Source: Paenibacillus sp. PastM-3 (GTDB lineage: Bacteria; Bacillota; Bacilli; Paenibacillales; Paenibacillaceae). From it: DNA of 64,000 nt. The notes beneath the pieces are model-generated. The model did no database searches. It was not told the origin of the DNA and saw nothing but the letters and a program-made list of their open reading frames with translations. Positions 45,331 through 53,763 of the stretch are shown here, piece by piece. Numbering within the stretch: the stretch's first letter is position 1; every line of letters begins with the position of its first letter. The DNA lies in NCBI RefSeq assembly GCF_029893965.1, contig NZ_JARXXP010000021.1:1-64000 (forward strand), written 5' to 3'. Made by a program: the position numbers and the translations under genes.

Positions 45331-47175
45331 TTATTGCGCTGCAATTCCTTTGTCTGCGGACACCGCAAGTTCATTAAGATAGATTCCAGTTCCGTCACCG
45401 ATAGCATAGTTCAGAACACGGTTGTTAACCGGAACAAGTGCAGCACGGTACAAGGTTGGGAATACAGGAATTTCTTCAACCATCAGCGCTTGCCATTCTT
45501 TGTAGATTTCTTTGCGTTTCTCTACATCAAATGCGGCTTCAGATACGCCTTCTTTCATCAGACGGTCGCTCTCTTCACTCGCATAACGCGGGAAGTTATA
45601 GATAGCATCGCGGCCGTACAATCCTTGCGGATCCACGTCAATACCCACTGTCCAGGCGCCTTGATAGACGTCAACTGAAGGGTCATCTTCACCGTTGCTG
45701 CCTACACGGTCATAGAAAGTATTGAATTCAACCATTTCCAGTGTAACATTCAGACCGATCGCTTTCCATGATTGCACGTAATATTGGGCCAGCGGCTCAG
45801 CAATATCCGAACCTGTCATGGAGATGAAATTAATAGTCAGCGGAGTGCCGTCCGGATTGGTACGGAATTCACCGTTCATCTTGAAGCCTGCATCCTCAAG
45901 TGTCTGCTTTGCTGCTTCCGGATCATAAGGCATACCAGGATTACTGTCGTCATGGAATTCAGGATGGGATGGCGGAATCAGTGTTGTTGCATTCCAGCGC
46001 AGGCCATGGTAGAAGTTTTTGCCGACAGCATCATTATCAACTGCCTGCCACATAGCTTTACGCAGAGCTACATTTCCCATTTTGGCATTTGGATCAGGTA
46101 CAACTACATTATTAGTTGCATCCCATTTACCGAGCTTGAAGCCGATGTAAGTATAAGCGCGGTCAACTGCGCCAAGATATTCCACGTTAGACAGACCCGA
46201 GTTATCAGGGAACTGGTCAATCGGGAAGCTGTCGACCAGATCGATGTTTCCAGCTTTAAGCTCCTGCACAACTGTAGTTGGAGGAACAACCTTCAACACA
46301 ACCTTATCCAGCTTAGGAGCACCGCGCCAATAGTCTTCATTCTTAACATAGACAACTGATTCACCCGGTACAATGCTTTCCACTTTAAACGGACCGAAGC
46401 CGATTGGCTTCTGACGGACCTCAGGGGAAGAAGAGATTTTGGCTACATCCATAGATCCGAAGATATGTTTAGCCAGCGGATAAGACCAGATACTGCCTGT
46501 CAGCAGGGAAGGAGTAGCCTTCACATAAGTAATTTGTAACTGCTTCTCGTTAAGGACTTTGATCCCGGAAATTGTCTTAGCCTTACCGGCATGATAATCT
46601 TCCATACCGACAATGTTGGTGAAGTCAGAGCCGTAACGCGGACCGTCATAAGCCGGATTACCGATGACTTCATGGGCAAATAGCCAGTCTTCAGCGGTCA
46701 CAGGCTGGCCGTCATGCCAGTTCACATTGTCCCGGATAGTAAAGGTAAAGGTACGACCGTCTTCGGAGACTTCATAGGTTGCTGCTCCGTCATTGGTGTA
46801 TACATAGTTCTTATCCCAAGTCAGCAGGCCTTCATCAAACCATTCAAGAACCTTGGAATCCGGATTCCCGGAGTAGAAGTTAAAGTTCAGCGTTCCTTCA
46901 AAAGGAGTATCAGATACAAGGCCATAGTTGAGTGTTCCGCCTTCAATCGCTTCACCCTGATTCGTCTTAACATTACTGAAATCTGCGATGTTGTACAGCC
47001 CGTCCTCTGATGCAGGTGCAGTTGTAGGAGCGGCAGTAGCAGCAGCATCTGTAGCGGCAGTGGTTGCTGAAGGCTCAGCAGCCTCATTGTTGCCGGAGCC
47101 GCAGGCTGTTACTGCGAGCGACAGCACCAGCATCAGGCTGACCAGCATGGTCTTTGCGGTTTTTCTTTTTGTCAT
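45331..47175 (-). CDS. oppA: Oligopeptide ABC transporter substrate-binding lipoprotein
   Basis: A 614-residue lipoprotein. The signal peptide ends in VTAC (Cys25), followed by an Ala/Thr linker to about 55 and a family 5 extracellular binding domain. Hallmarks are GGTLNYGLVSDTPF, FTIRDNVNWHDGQPVTAEDW and WRGAPKLDKVVLK. It captures peptides for the OppBCDF complex encoded upstream. It is the last gene of the operon, which is unusual but known. App or Dpp-type specificity cannot be excluded. Confidence 0.9.
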   Translation of the reverse strand: MTKRKTAKTMLVSLMLVLSLAVTACGSGNNEAAEPSATTAATDAAATAAPTTAPASEDGLYNIADFSNVKTNQGEAIEGGTLNYGLVSDTPFEGTLNFNFYSGNPDSKVLEWFDEGLLTWDKNYVYTNDGAATYEVSEDGRTFTFTIRDNVNWHDGQPVTAEDWLFAHEVIGNPAYDGPRYGSDFTNIVGMEDYHAGKAKTISGIKVLNEKQLQITYVKATPSLLTGSIWSYPLAKHIFGSMDVAKISSSPEVRQKPIGFGPFKVESIVPGESVVYVKNEDYWRGAPKLDKVVLKVVPPTTVVQELKAGNIDLVDSFPIDQFPDNSGLSNVEYLGAVDRAYTYIGFKLGKWDATNNVVVPDPNAKMGNVALRKAMWQAVDNDAVGKNFYHGLRWNATTLIPPSHPEFHDDSNPGMPYDPEAAKQTLEDAGFKMNGEFRTNPDGTPLTINFISMTGSDIAEPLAQYYVQSWKAIGLNVTLEMVEFNTFYDRVGSNGEDDPSVDVYQGAWTVGIDVDPQGLYGRDAIYNFPRYASEESDRLMKEGVSEAAFDVEKRKEIYKEWQALMVEEIPVFPTLYRAALVPVNNRVLNYAIGDGTGIYLNELAVSADKGIAAQ

Positions 47176-47198
47176 ACTTGTTTCTTCCTCCCTTATAT

Positions 47199-48104
47199 TT
47201 ATCCTTTTCTTTGTCTTGCGTCCGTCGCACGCTTCAGCGCCTGACCGACATTATTTATACTCAACATCAACACCAGGATCAGCAGTGATGCAGGTAACCA
47301 AATCCACCATCTGGACTGCAGAGTCTGCGGGTTGCGGGCATAGCTGACAAGCGTACCCAGACTCGGTGTACTTTCGGGAAAGCCGAAGCCAAGGAAGGAT
47401 AAACCTGACTCAAGTCCGATGTTAGCCGCAAGGTTCAGGGTCATTGTTACGATGATGATCGAACTGAGGTTCGGCATCACCTGCTTGAAGATAATCTTTA
47501 GATGGGAAGAGCCGAGTGTACGGGAAGCCTGGACATATTCGAGCTCTTTCTCCTGCAATGTCTTGGAACGGATCAGCCTGGCGATCCCCATCCACAGGAA
47601 TGCTGTCATAATAAGCGAAAAGGTTAATGTGTTATATTTCGGAACGGCTGTTACAAACGCAATGACCATCATCAGCATCGGGAGAATCATGAAAAAGTCG
47701 ACCAGACGCATAAACAGGTTATCAATAAGGCCGCCGAAGTACCCGGAAACCAGCCCGACTGTTATTCCGATAACCCCGGTCATCAGGGTGACCATAATAC
47801 CGATGCTCAGTGAGTTGCGTGTGCCGATAATAAGCTGTCCGAATACATCACGGCCGCCGTAATCGGTACCCAGCCAGAACTTGGCGGAAGGCTTTTTGTA
47901 TAGAGAGAACAGATCAACCTTTACAATCTCCTGCTGATTGAGGAACAGGGCAGTCCCGAACACTCCGAGAAAGACCAGAGCCAGAAAGATCAGGGAAGTC
48001 AGTGCCAGCTTATCTCTAAAAATTTCCCGCCAAATAATGCTCCAGCCTGACGGGCTTTTTTCGATATTGTGCGGGAGCGGGAGCTCAGCGCTTGATTTTG
48101 CCAT
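47199..48104 (-). CDS. oppC: Peptide ABC transporter permease OppC
   Basis: A 301-residue permease of the DppC/OppC type. It has an N-terminal helix (ALTSLIFLALVFLGVFG), WLGTDYGGRDVFGQLI, then five more helices, and the EAA-type loop VQASRTLGSSHLKIIFKQVM. The end, PESTPSLGTLVSYARNPQ, is typical. It lies 30 bases after oppB. Confidence 0.92.
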   Translation of the reverse strand: MAKSSAELPLPHNIEKSPSGWSIIWREIFRDKLALTSLIFLALVFLGVFGTALFLNQQEIVKVDLFSLYKKPSAKFWLGTDYGGRDVFGQLIIGTRNSLSIGIMVTLMTGVIGITVGLVSGYFGGLIDNLFMRLVDFFMILPMLMMVIAFVTAVPKYNTLTFSLIMTAFLWMGIARLIRSKTLQEKELEYVQASRTLGSSHLKIIFKQVMPNLSSIIIVTMTLNLAANIGLESGLSFLGFGFPESTPSLGTLVSYARNPQTLQSRWWIWLPASLLILVLMLSINNVGQALKRATDARQRKG

Positions 48105-48134
48105 TTCGTTTCACCTCAGTATAGGTTCTGATCC

Positions 48135-49106
48135 TTATTTAATCCGGATGCGCGGATCAACGATGCTTAATATGATGTCAGACAGCAGGGAACCGATGAT
48201 AGTAGCAATCCCATACAGCAGTACTATCGCCGTCACCACGGTGAAATCGCGGATGACGATCGAGCCCAGGAACAGCTGTCCCATGCCGGGATAACTGAAG
48301 ATGCTCTCTACAAAGATGGTTCCTCCGATGAGTCCTGTCAGCTCATAACCGAAAAAGGCGGCTATCGGCAGCAGTGAGTTGCGCAGAATGTGGCGGTTAT
48401 ACACCCGCGATTCTGAAGCGCCCTTTGCTCTGGCGGTAAGAATGAAGTCCTTCTGCTTCGTATCGATAATTTCGTTACGCAGATACTGGACAGTGCTTAC
48501 AGTCGTAATTAAGGCGATGGATAAGGCCGGCAGCAGCAAATGATAGATTTTGTCGATCACATAGCTGAAGGTTCCCGGTACCGCACCAGGCGATACACTC
48601 CCCCCGGTCGGGAACCAGGAGAAATAGAAGCCGAACATCCAGAGCATCAGGAGAGCTACAATAAACAATGGAGCAGCGAATCCGATATAGGTATACCCTG
48701 TAATCAGGCGGTCGCCCCATGTATCATTGAAGCGTCCGCTGAGGATGCCAAGCGGGATGGCAATCAAATATGTAAGAATCAGTGTAGCAAGCGACAGCCA
48801 CAGGGTGTTCATCATCCGCTGGCCAATTAGCTCGGTCACCGGCATTTTGAAGTTGAAGGACTGGCCCAGATCGCCTTGGACAGCATTGCTGATCCAGTTC
48901 CAGTACTGGATATGCCAGGGATCATTCAGACCCAGCCTTTCCCGCATTGCCTCAATCGCTGCTGGATCAATATTCGGATCAAGCATCCCGGTAAGTGCAT
49001 CGCCCGGCATAGCTTTGGCCATCAGAAATACGAGAATACTCAACAGAAATACCTGGGGAATCATAATTAACAATCTTCGTACAATAATCTTCCACATACG
49101 TCTCAA
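48135..49106 (-). CDS. oppB: Peptide ABC transporter permease OppB
   Basis: A 323-residue permease with six helices. The start has RRLLIMIPQVFLLSILVFL, the middle LGLNDPWHIQYWNW, and the EAA loop ILTARAKGASESRVYNRHIL. Its ATG overlaps the end of oppF by four bases. Confidence 0.93.
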   Translation of the reverse strand: MRRMWKIIVRRLLIMIPQVFLLSILVFLMAKAMPGDALTGMLDPNIDPAAIEAMRERLGLNDPWHIQYWNWISNAVQGDLGQSFNFKMPVTELIGQRMMNTLWLSLATLILTYLIAIPLGILSGRFNDTWGDRLITGYTYIGFAAPLFIVALLMLWMFGFYFSWFPTGGSVSPGAVPGTFSYVIDKIYHLLLPALSIALITTVSTVQYLRNEIIDTKQKDFILTARAKGASESRVYNRHILRNSLLPIAAFFGYELTGLIGGTIFVESIFSYPGMGQLFLGSIVIRDFTVVTAIVLLYGIATIIGSLLSDIILSIVDPRIRIK

Positions 49107-50038
49107 CCTTTCTCGGGCATAGCCACCATATGGGTATCGGAAATGGATCGTAACGGGTAAGCCAGGCCGTCTTGGTCAAAATGGCTCCGGTAGGCGTCTT
49201 CGTACTCTTCACTTACGGACCGACGGAAAACATTCCGTTCCTCACGCTGTAAAGGATCAATGTCCGGAATGGCGGCGATGAGACGCTTGGTATAAATATG
49301 CCGGGGATTGTCAAAAATATCCTCAGGTGTCCCTTCCTCAACATGACGCCCCTTGTACATAATGCCGATACGGTCGCACATATGCCGGATAATACCTAGA
49401 TCATGGCTGATGAACAAATACGTCAAATTCAGTTCCTTCTGAATATCCCGCAGGAAGTTCAGCACCTGCGCCTGCACCGATACGTCCAGCGCCGAGACAG
49501 GCTCATCGGCAATGATCAGCTTGGGCTTCAGGGCAATCGCTCGGGCAATCCCGATACGCTGGCGCTGGCCGCCGGAAAATTCATGCGGATATTTAAGGAC
49601 ATTATCCGCACTGAGACCAACCTGCTCCAGCAGCTCCTGCACCCTCCGCATTTCCTCCTGCGAGGACAGCTTCTCGAAATTGCGCAGCGGCTCGGCGATA
49701 ATATCCAGCACACGTTTCTTCGGATTAAGTGAGGAGTACGGATCCTGGAAGATCATTTGTACGTCCCGGCGGACATTGTTCTGCTTACGTGCACCTTTGG
49801 AAGCCAAATCGACGCCTTCGAACAGAATGCTGCCGCCTGTAATCTGATTCAGGCCGATAATAGCGCGGCCGGTAGTTGTTTTGCCTGAACCGGATTCGCC
49901 GACAAGGCCGTAGGTCTGGCCGGCCTCTATGGTAAGGTTGACACGGTCGACCGCCCTAATCTCGCCAACCTGGCGGCTGAACAGTCCGCCCCTGATCGGA
50001 AAGTGAACCTGCAGATCTTTAACTTCAAGCAATGCCAT
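49103..50038 (-). CDS. oppF: Peptide ABC transporter ATPase OppF
   Basis: A 311-residue ATPase. Walker A is GESGSGKTTTG, the signature EFSGGQRQRIG, Walker B LIIADEPVSALD and the switch His is in FISHDLG. The C-terminal oligopeptide extension is present. ATG 50038 is chosen because AGGAGG lies nine bases upstream and the domain starts there ([14 protein letters not shown]). The open frame reaches 50221, but that extension is out of keeping with the family. It overlaps the end of oppD by 14 bases. Confidence 0.94.
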   Translation of the reverse strand: MALLEVKDLQVHFPIRGGLFSRQVGEIRAVDRVNLTIEAGQTYGLVGESGSGKTTTGRAIIGLNQITGGSILFEGVDLASKGARKQNNVRRDVQMIFQDPYSSLNPKKRVLDIIAEPLRNFEKLSSQEEMRRVQELLEQVGLSADNVLKYPHEFSGGQRQRIGIARAIALKPKLIIADEPVSALDVSVQAQVLNFLRDIQKELNLTYLFISHDLGIIRHMCDRIGIMYKGRHVEEGTPEDIFDNPRHIYTKRLIAAIPDIDPLQREERNVFRRSVSEEYEDAYRSHFDQDGLAYPLRSISDTHMVAMPEKG

Positions 50039-51047
50039 CGGTGCCAGCCTCCTCAACGCTCTCCGGGAAATGAAAATGTCTGTAGCAGGTGCAGCGGACA
50101 AAGTGGCCCGGAGCAATTTCGTGAAGCTGCGGATTCTCCTCATGTGCGGAGGCATCAATCCAAGGCGTTCTCGCTGCAAACCGGCAGCCGGTGCGCGGCA
50201 GGTTTTTGAGCGAAGGCACAATCCCCTGAATAACGTGCAGCCTTGACTTCACTTCTTTTACAGTAGGAATGGAATTAAACAAGGATCTTGTGTACGGATG
50301 CTGCGGATTAGAGGTCAGTGTGTAAATATCGGCAATTTCGACAATTTGGCCTGCATACATAACGGCCACACGATCTGCCATTTCGCTGACAACCCCGAGA
50401 TCGTGGGTAATCAGAATAATGCCTGCCTGCATGTCATTCTTGAGTTTTCTGAGCAGTTCCAGAATCTGCAGCTGAATCGTCACGTCAAGTGCCGTCGTCG
50501 GTTCATCTGCAAGGAGCAGCTGGGGTCCGTTCGCAATGGCAATCGCAATAATAACCCGCTGGCGCATGCCGCCGGATAATTCGTACGGATATTGATGGTA
50601 TGTATGTTCTGGGCGGGGAATGCCCACTTTTGCCAACAGATCAAGAACTTTTTCTTTTCTTTGTTTTTTGGAGAGGGTCGTATCATGAAGCAGCAGTACT
50701 TCTTCGATCTGACTGCCTATAATCATCAGCGGATTTAGTGCAGCTAAAGGATCCTGAAAAATCATCGACATTTCTTTGCCGCGGACCTTATTCAGCATGC
50801 CGGGGGACATTTGGACAATATCCTGGCCTTTGTAATTCACTTTACCTTCTATCCTTGCTTTTGTGTGCAGTCCCATAATGGAGAAGGCGAGCGCACTCTT
50901 GCCTGAACCTGATTCTCCGACGATAGCCAGAATCTCATTTTTCTTTACGGTGAGCGTCACATCATCAACTGCAGCGTAGTACTGCCCTGCAATTTTGAAG
51001 GATGTCGTTAAATTCTCGATTTGCAGTAAGTCTTCACTCAAATTCAT
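50025..51047 (-). CDS. oppD: Peptide ABC transporter ATPase OppD
   Basis: A 340-residue ATPase. Walker A is [11 protein letters not shown], the signature [10 protein letters not shown], Walker [13 protein letters not shown] and the switch His is in ILITHDLG. The C-terminal part has the Cys region (GCRFAAR, RCTCYRH) found in this family. The start is set at ATG 51047 (MNLSEDLLQ); AGGGTG lies very close, so a TTG six bases later (51041) is also possible. It is the first gene of the operon. Confidence 0.93.
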   Translation of the reverse strand: MNLSEDLLQIENLTTSFKIAGQYYAAVDDVTLTVKKNEILAIVGESGSGKSALAFSIMGLHTKARIEGKVNYKGQDIVQMSPGMLNKVRGKEMSMIFQDPLAALNPLMIIGSQIEEVLLLHDTTLSKKQRKEKVLDLLAKVGIPRPEHTYHQYPYELSGGMRQRVIIAIAIANGPQLLLADEPTTALDVTIQLQILELLRKLKNDMQAGIILITHDLGVVSEMADRVAVMYAGQIVEIADIYTLTSNPQHPYTRSLFNSIPTVKEVKSRLHVIQGIVPSLKNLPRTGCRFAARTPWIDASAHEENPQLHEIAPGHFVRCTCYRHFHFPESVEEAGTDGIA

Positions 51048-51165
51048 CACCCTAACACTAGGATTTTTTAGAAAGGGTACCCGTGTCATATACAGTAACC
51101 CTACCAACGAACTAAACTTTAAATTTTAGGATTATTATGGAAGAAATCCCTGAATGTTAGAGTTT

Positions 51166-51194
51166 ATTCTAATTGACTCATGGTAAATTATCAA
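51166..51194 (-). promoter_or_regulatory. Promoter of the opp operon
   Basis: On the minus strand TTGATA (51189-51194) and TAGAAT (51166-51171) are spaced by 17 bases. The surrounding 51108-51319 region is AT-rich and has no gene. Confidence 0.75.
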
Positions 51195-51319
51195 TCGTTT
51201 TTCAATAAAAAAAGTTTTTCGTGTCAATTAACATGACAAATACGACACTTTTCGACTATAATCGCCTATTTTTTATTACCTTCTACGTAATATTTCACAA
51301 TTTCCTCATGTCTGTATAT

Positions 51320-51376
51320 CAAAAAAAGCCGCTGCGTGCAGCAGGAAAATGATCTTCCTGCTGCACGCAGCGGCTC
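51320..51376 (-). terminator. rarA terminator
   Basis: A 21-base perfect stem (AGCCGCTGCGTGCAGCAGGA and one further pair) closed by an eight-base loop-side gap and followed on the minus strand by TTTTTTT. It starts 34 bases after the rarA stop. Confidence 0.95.
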
Positions 51377-51409
51377 ATATTTTTATAGGGAACCCTTACC
51401 TTGAGGCTA

Positions 51410-52714
51410 CTATAATCCCCGACGCAGCCCCTGATTATGCCGGATCTTCGCTTCATTGCCCTGCTCGGTTGCCTCATAGAATACCTTGCCGGCAATCTGC
51501 TTGGGCAGATATTCCTGCCGCACGTAGTGGCCCGGGTAATTATGCGGGTACTGGTATCCCTCATGCCCCAGCTTCACTGCACCTTTATAATGCGTATCAC
51601 GCAAATGCAGCGGTACCTCTGCGGACTTCAGCTCTTCGATGGTATTCATGACGTTAGCGATTGCTACAACCACCGCATCGGATTTCGGACTTTCGACGGC
51701 GAACAGGATCGCCTGGGTTACATTGAGCCTCGCCTCCGGCCAGCCGTTGTTGCGGTAGGCATCCAGCGCACTGACGGCCTGGACCATGGCCTGCGGGTTG
51801 GCCAGGCCGATATCTTCACTGCAGGCGGCGATCAGCCTGCGGATGAAGGTCATCGGGTCCATGCCGAGCTTCTCAACGGCATAAAGGAACCAGAACAGCG
51901 CTGCATCGCTGGAGCCGCGGATGCTCTTGTGGAAGGCGGACAGCACATCGTATTGGGTGGACTCGTCCGCCTTGACAATCGGCCGGCGGATCGATTCCTC
52001 CGCCACGGCAAGCGTAATATGCACACTGCCGTCCGGCTCAGGCGCTGTAGTCATTGCCGCCAGCTCCAGTGCGTTGAGCGCCCGCCGGATGTCGCCGTTA
52101 GCCATCGCCGCAATGTGCAGCAGCGCGGCTTCATCCGCCTGCAGCCGCATGAAGCCAAGCCCGCGCTGCTCATCGGCCAGCGCCCGGCGCATCGCGGCCA
52201 TGCTGTGTTCGCTGGTCAAGGGTTCCAGCTGGAACAGCGTGGAACGGCTCATGAGGGCCCCGTTCACATAATGGAACGGGTTCTCTGTCGTTGCGCCGAT
52301 AAAGATAATCGTGCCCTTCTCAACGGCGGGCAGCAGCGCATCCTGCCGGGAGCTGTTGAAACGGTGCACCTCATCCAGAAACAGAATCGTCTTCGTGCCG
52401 TACAGCGCCTTGTTGCTCTGTGCCCGGTCAATAACCTCCCGCACATCCTTAACAGAGGCTTCAACCGCATTCAGCCGAACGAATTCGCCCTGAGTATGTT
52501 TGGAAATAATATGGGCCAGCGTTGTCTTGCCGCAGCCCGGAGGGCCATACAGCAGAATCGAGGAGACCTGATCCGCCTCGATCGCCCTGCGCAGCAGCTT
52601 GCCCGGCCCGACAATATGCTCCTGGCCGATATATTCATCAAGACTCTGCGGACGCATGCGGTCTGCGAGCAGACGGCCGCCTCCGGTATTGTCCCCGAGT
52701 GAGAATAAATCCAT
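51410..52714 (-). CDS. rarA: Replication-associated recombination ATPase RarA (MgsA)
   Basis: A 434-residue AAA+ ATPase that acts at stalled replication forks. Features: RPQSLDEYIGQEHIVG, Walker A GPPGCGKTTLA, Walker B LFLDEVHRF, sensor 1 GATTENPF and the C-terminal MgsA domain (HYKGAVKLGHEGYQYPHNY). Normal length. In B. subtilis (yrvN) it lies between tcdA and cymR, and the same order is kept here with insertions. Confidence 0.96.
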   Translation of the reverse strand: MDLFSLGDNTGGGRLLADRMRPQSLDEYIGQEHIVGPGKLLRRAIEADQVSSILLYGPPGCGKTTLAHIISKHTQGEFVRLNAVEASVKDVREVIDRAQSNKALYGTKTILFLDEVHRFNSSRQDALLPAVEKGTIIFIGATTENPFHYVNGALMSRSTLFQLEPLTSEHSMAAMRRALADEQRGLGFMRLQADEAALLHIAAMANGDIRRALNALELAAMTTAPEPDGSVHITLAVAEESIRRPIVKADESTQYDVLSAFHKSIRGSSDAALFWFLYAVEKLGMDPMTFIRRLIAACSEDIGLANPQAMVQAVSALDAYRNNGWPEARLNVTQAILFAVESPKSDAVVVAIANVMNTIEELKSAEVPLHLRDTHYKGAVKLGHEGYQYPHNYPGHYVRQEYLPKQIAGKVFYEATEQGNEAKIRHNQGLRRGL

Positions 52715-52788
52715 AAGTCCACTTCCTTGCTCTTAACTTTCAGGCAAAACGCACCTGAATACCTCTCCTTATCATACCACAAAACATA

Positions 52789-52833
52789 GAAAGAGCATGA
52801 CCTCGCTATGCTAAGCGGGCGCCATGCTCTTAG
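52789..52833 (-). terminator. Terminator of the HTH protein gene
   Basis: The arms AAGAGCATG and CATGCTCTT pair, with an inner GC-rich stem; the minus strand continues TTTCT. It lies 14 bases after the stop at 52847. Confidence 0.7.
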
Positions 52834-52846
52834 TTCAAATTTCAGG

Positions 52847-53128
52847 CTAGCGGTTCATCGCAAGCCGCATTTTTGAAATAATCTTGCGGATGCTTTCTTC
52901 TGAGAGGTGGTATCTCTTCTGCAGCTCGTTCACCGAGCAGCCGCTGCTGTGACTGCAGAAAATCTCCTTGTTGCGGCTGGCAATCTCCTGCCGGGAGCCG
53001 CTGTTCTCACCCCATCTTACCCGTTGCTCCGTCTTCTTCGGGATGTAGAGCAATTCACCTTGAATGTATCCCTGAAGCTCTTCGAGCAGGCCCGGGGGGA
53101 GCACATCCTTTCCATTTACATAACTCAC
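52847..53128 (-). CDS. CD3324-like small HTH protein
   Basis: A 93-residue protein starting at GTG 53128 with AAGGAGG about nine bases upstream. The start (MSYVNGKDVLPPGLLEELQ) and YIPKK are typical of the CD3324 family, related to the Mor/C activators. The C-terminal HTH is SVNELQKRYHLSEESIRKI. It is probably a DNA-binding regulator. A promoter lies at 53248-53276. Confidence 0.75.
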   Translation of the reverse strand: MSYVNGKDVLPPGLLEELQGYIQGELLYIPKKTEQRVRWGENSGSRQEIASRNKEIFCSHSSGCSVNELQKRYHLSEESIRKIISKMRLAMNR

Positions 53129-53247
53129 GTTGTGTTTCCTCCTTCAACAGGTGTGTCCCTTTGCGTCCGTCAATTGCAACATCTAAAGTAATAATCATTG
53201 CACCTGCCTCCTTTCTTCAGCTCATATTTGGTAAATACCGTAAGTTC

Positions 53248-53276
53248 ATTATATAAAACCCTATGGTTAGCGTCTA
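53248..53276 (-). promoter_or_regulatory. Promoter of the CD3324-like gene
   Basis: On the minus strand TAGACG (53271-53276) and TATAAT (53248-53253) are spaced by 17 bases, about 120 bases before the GTG. Confidence 0.65.
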
Positions 53277-53304
53277 CATTCGTTCTCATTTTTTATTTCC
53301 ATCT

Positions 53305-53397
53305 CCCCTCTGAGGGGCGGACCTGCTGTCAGGTGTTTGTAAGTAAGGAGGCCTCGCGGCCTCCCCGTAAACAGGATTTCCGTCTTAGACGGAAATC
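53305..53397. repeat. Cluster of four consecutive hairpins
   Basis: Four inverted repeats follow one another: CCCCTC/GAGGGG (53305-53317), ACCTG/CAGGT (53321-53334), GGAGGCC/GGCCTCC (53347-53364) and the 11-base GATTTCCGTCT/AGACGGAAATC (53375-53397). They form a strongly structured RNA in either direction. On the minus strand the arrangement of hairpin, TTACTTACAAACACCTGA and further hairpin resembles the 3' part of TxpA/holin-like type I toxin loci. Confidence 0.8.
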
Positions 53398-53417
53398 ACC
53401 TCGTATACTGAAATCAT
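53385..53417 (-). pseudogene. Possible remnant of a holin-like type I toxin peptide
   Basis: AAGGAGG lies about ten bases before an ATG encoding MISVYEVISV and then TAA. Peptides of the TxpA/BsrG/holin-like class begin in the same way (M-x-VYE-x-xxLM). The usual hydrophobic middle is missing; the stop lies in a perfect palindrome. It may be a decayed toxin gene or a leader peptide. Confidence 0.3.
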
Positions 53418-53713
53418 TTCACTCAGCCTCCTTCCAGAAGTAATCTTGCCCGGCCGGACACTTATTATTAAGCCATAGCAGCTACCGGGTTACAAGTTCA
53501 AGAACAGTTATAATCGTTCTTCACCAGAACCGGACAAGGTTTTTTGCCGAAACTCCAATTATATGGTCGATTAATGTCGAAAAAGAGACGACTGGCTTCC
53601 ATGGAGGAGATCACCTCCTTGGCCGCAGCGCTGTCCGGTATGGCCGCAGACATGCAGTAGCATGCGAAACGGTTACGTGTTCAGCGTGCTGAGCCCGGAG
53701 CCCTCGTCTAAGT
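53418..53713. other. Intergenic with a 28-codon frame, no established gene
   Basis: This stretch precedes the helD terminator. It contains AAGAAC...GTTCTT (about 53503-53524) around a TATAAT, a near palindrome CCATGGAGGAGATCACCTCC (53601-53620) extended by TTGG, and a plus-strand frame from ATG 53574 to TAG 53660 (MSKKRRLASMEEITSLAAAL, then eight more). That frame has no ribosome site, so I do not call it a gene. Confidence 0.45.
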
Positions 53714-53754
53714 AAAAAAGGACCGCATCTGTAAACTACAGGGCGGTCCTTTTT
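53714..53754 (-). terminator. helD terminator
   Basis: The stem AAGGACCGC/GCGGTCCTT with an inner CTGTA/TACAG, followed by TTTTT on both strands. It lies 10 bases after the helD stop. Confidence 0.9.
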
Positions 53755-53763
53755 ACTGTATGT

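Noticed and set aside
53574-53660. 28-codon plus-strand frame MSKKRRLASMEE...
   Set aside because: No ribosome-binding site and no known family; the near-palindromic DNA inside it may serve another role. Kept only as part of the structured-region finding.
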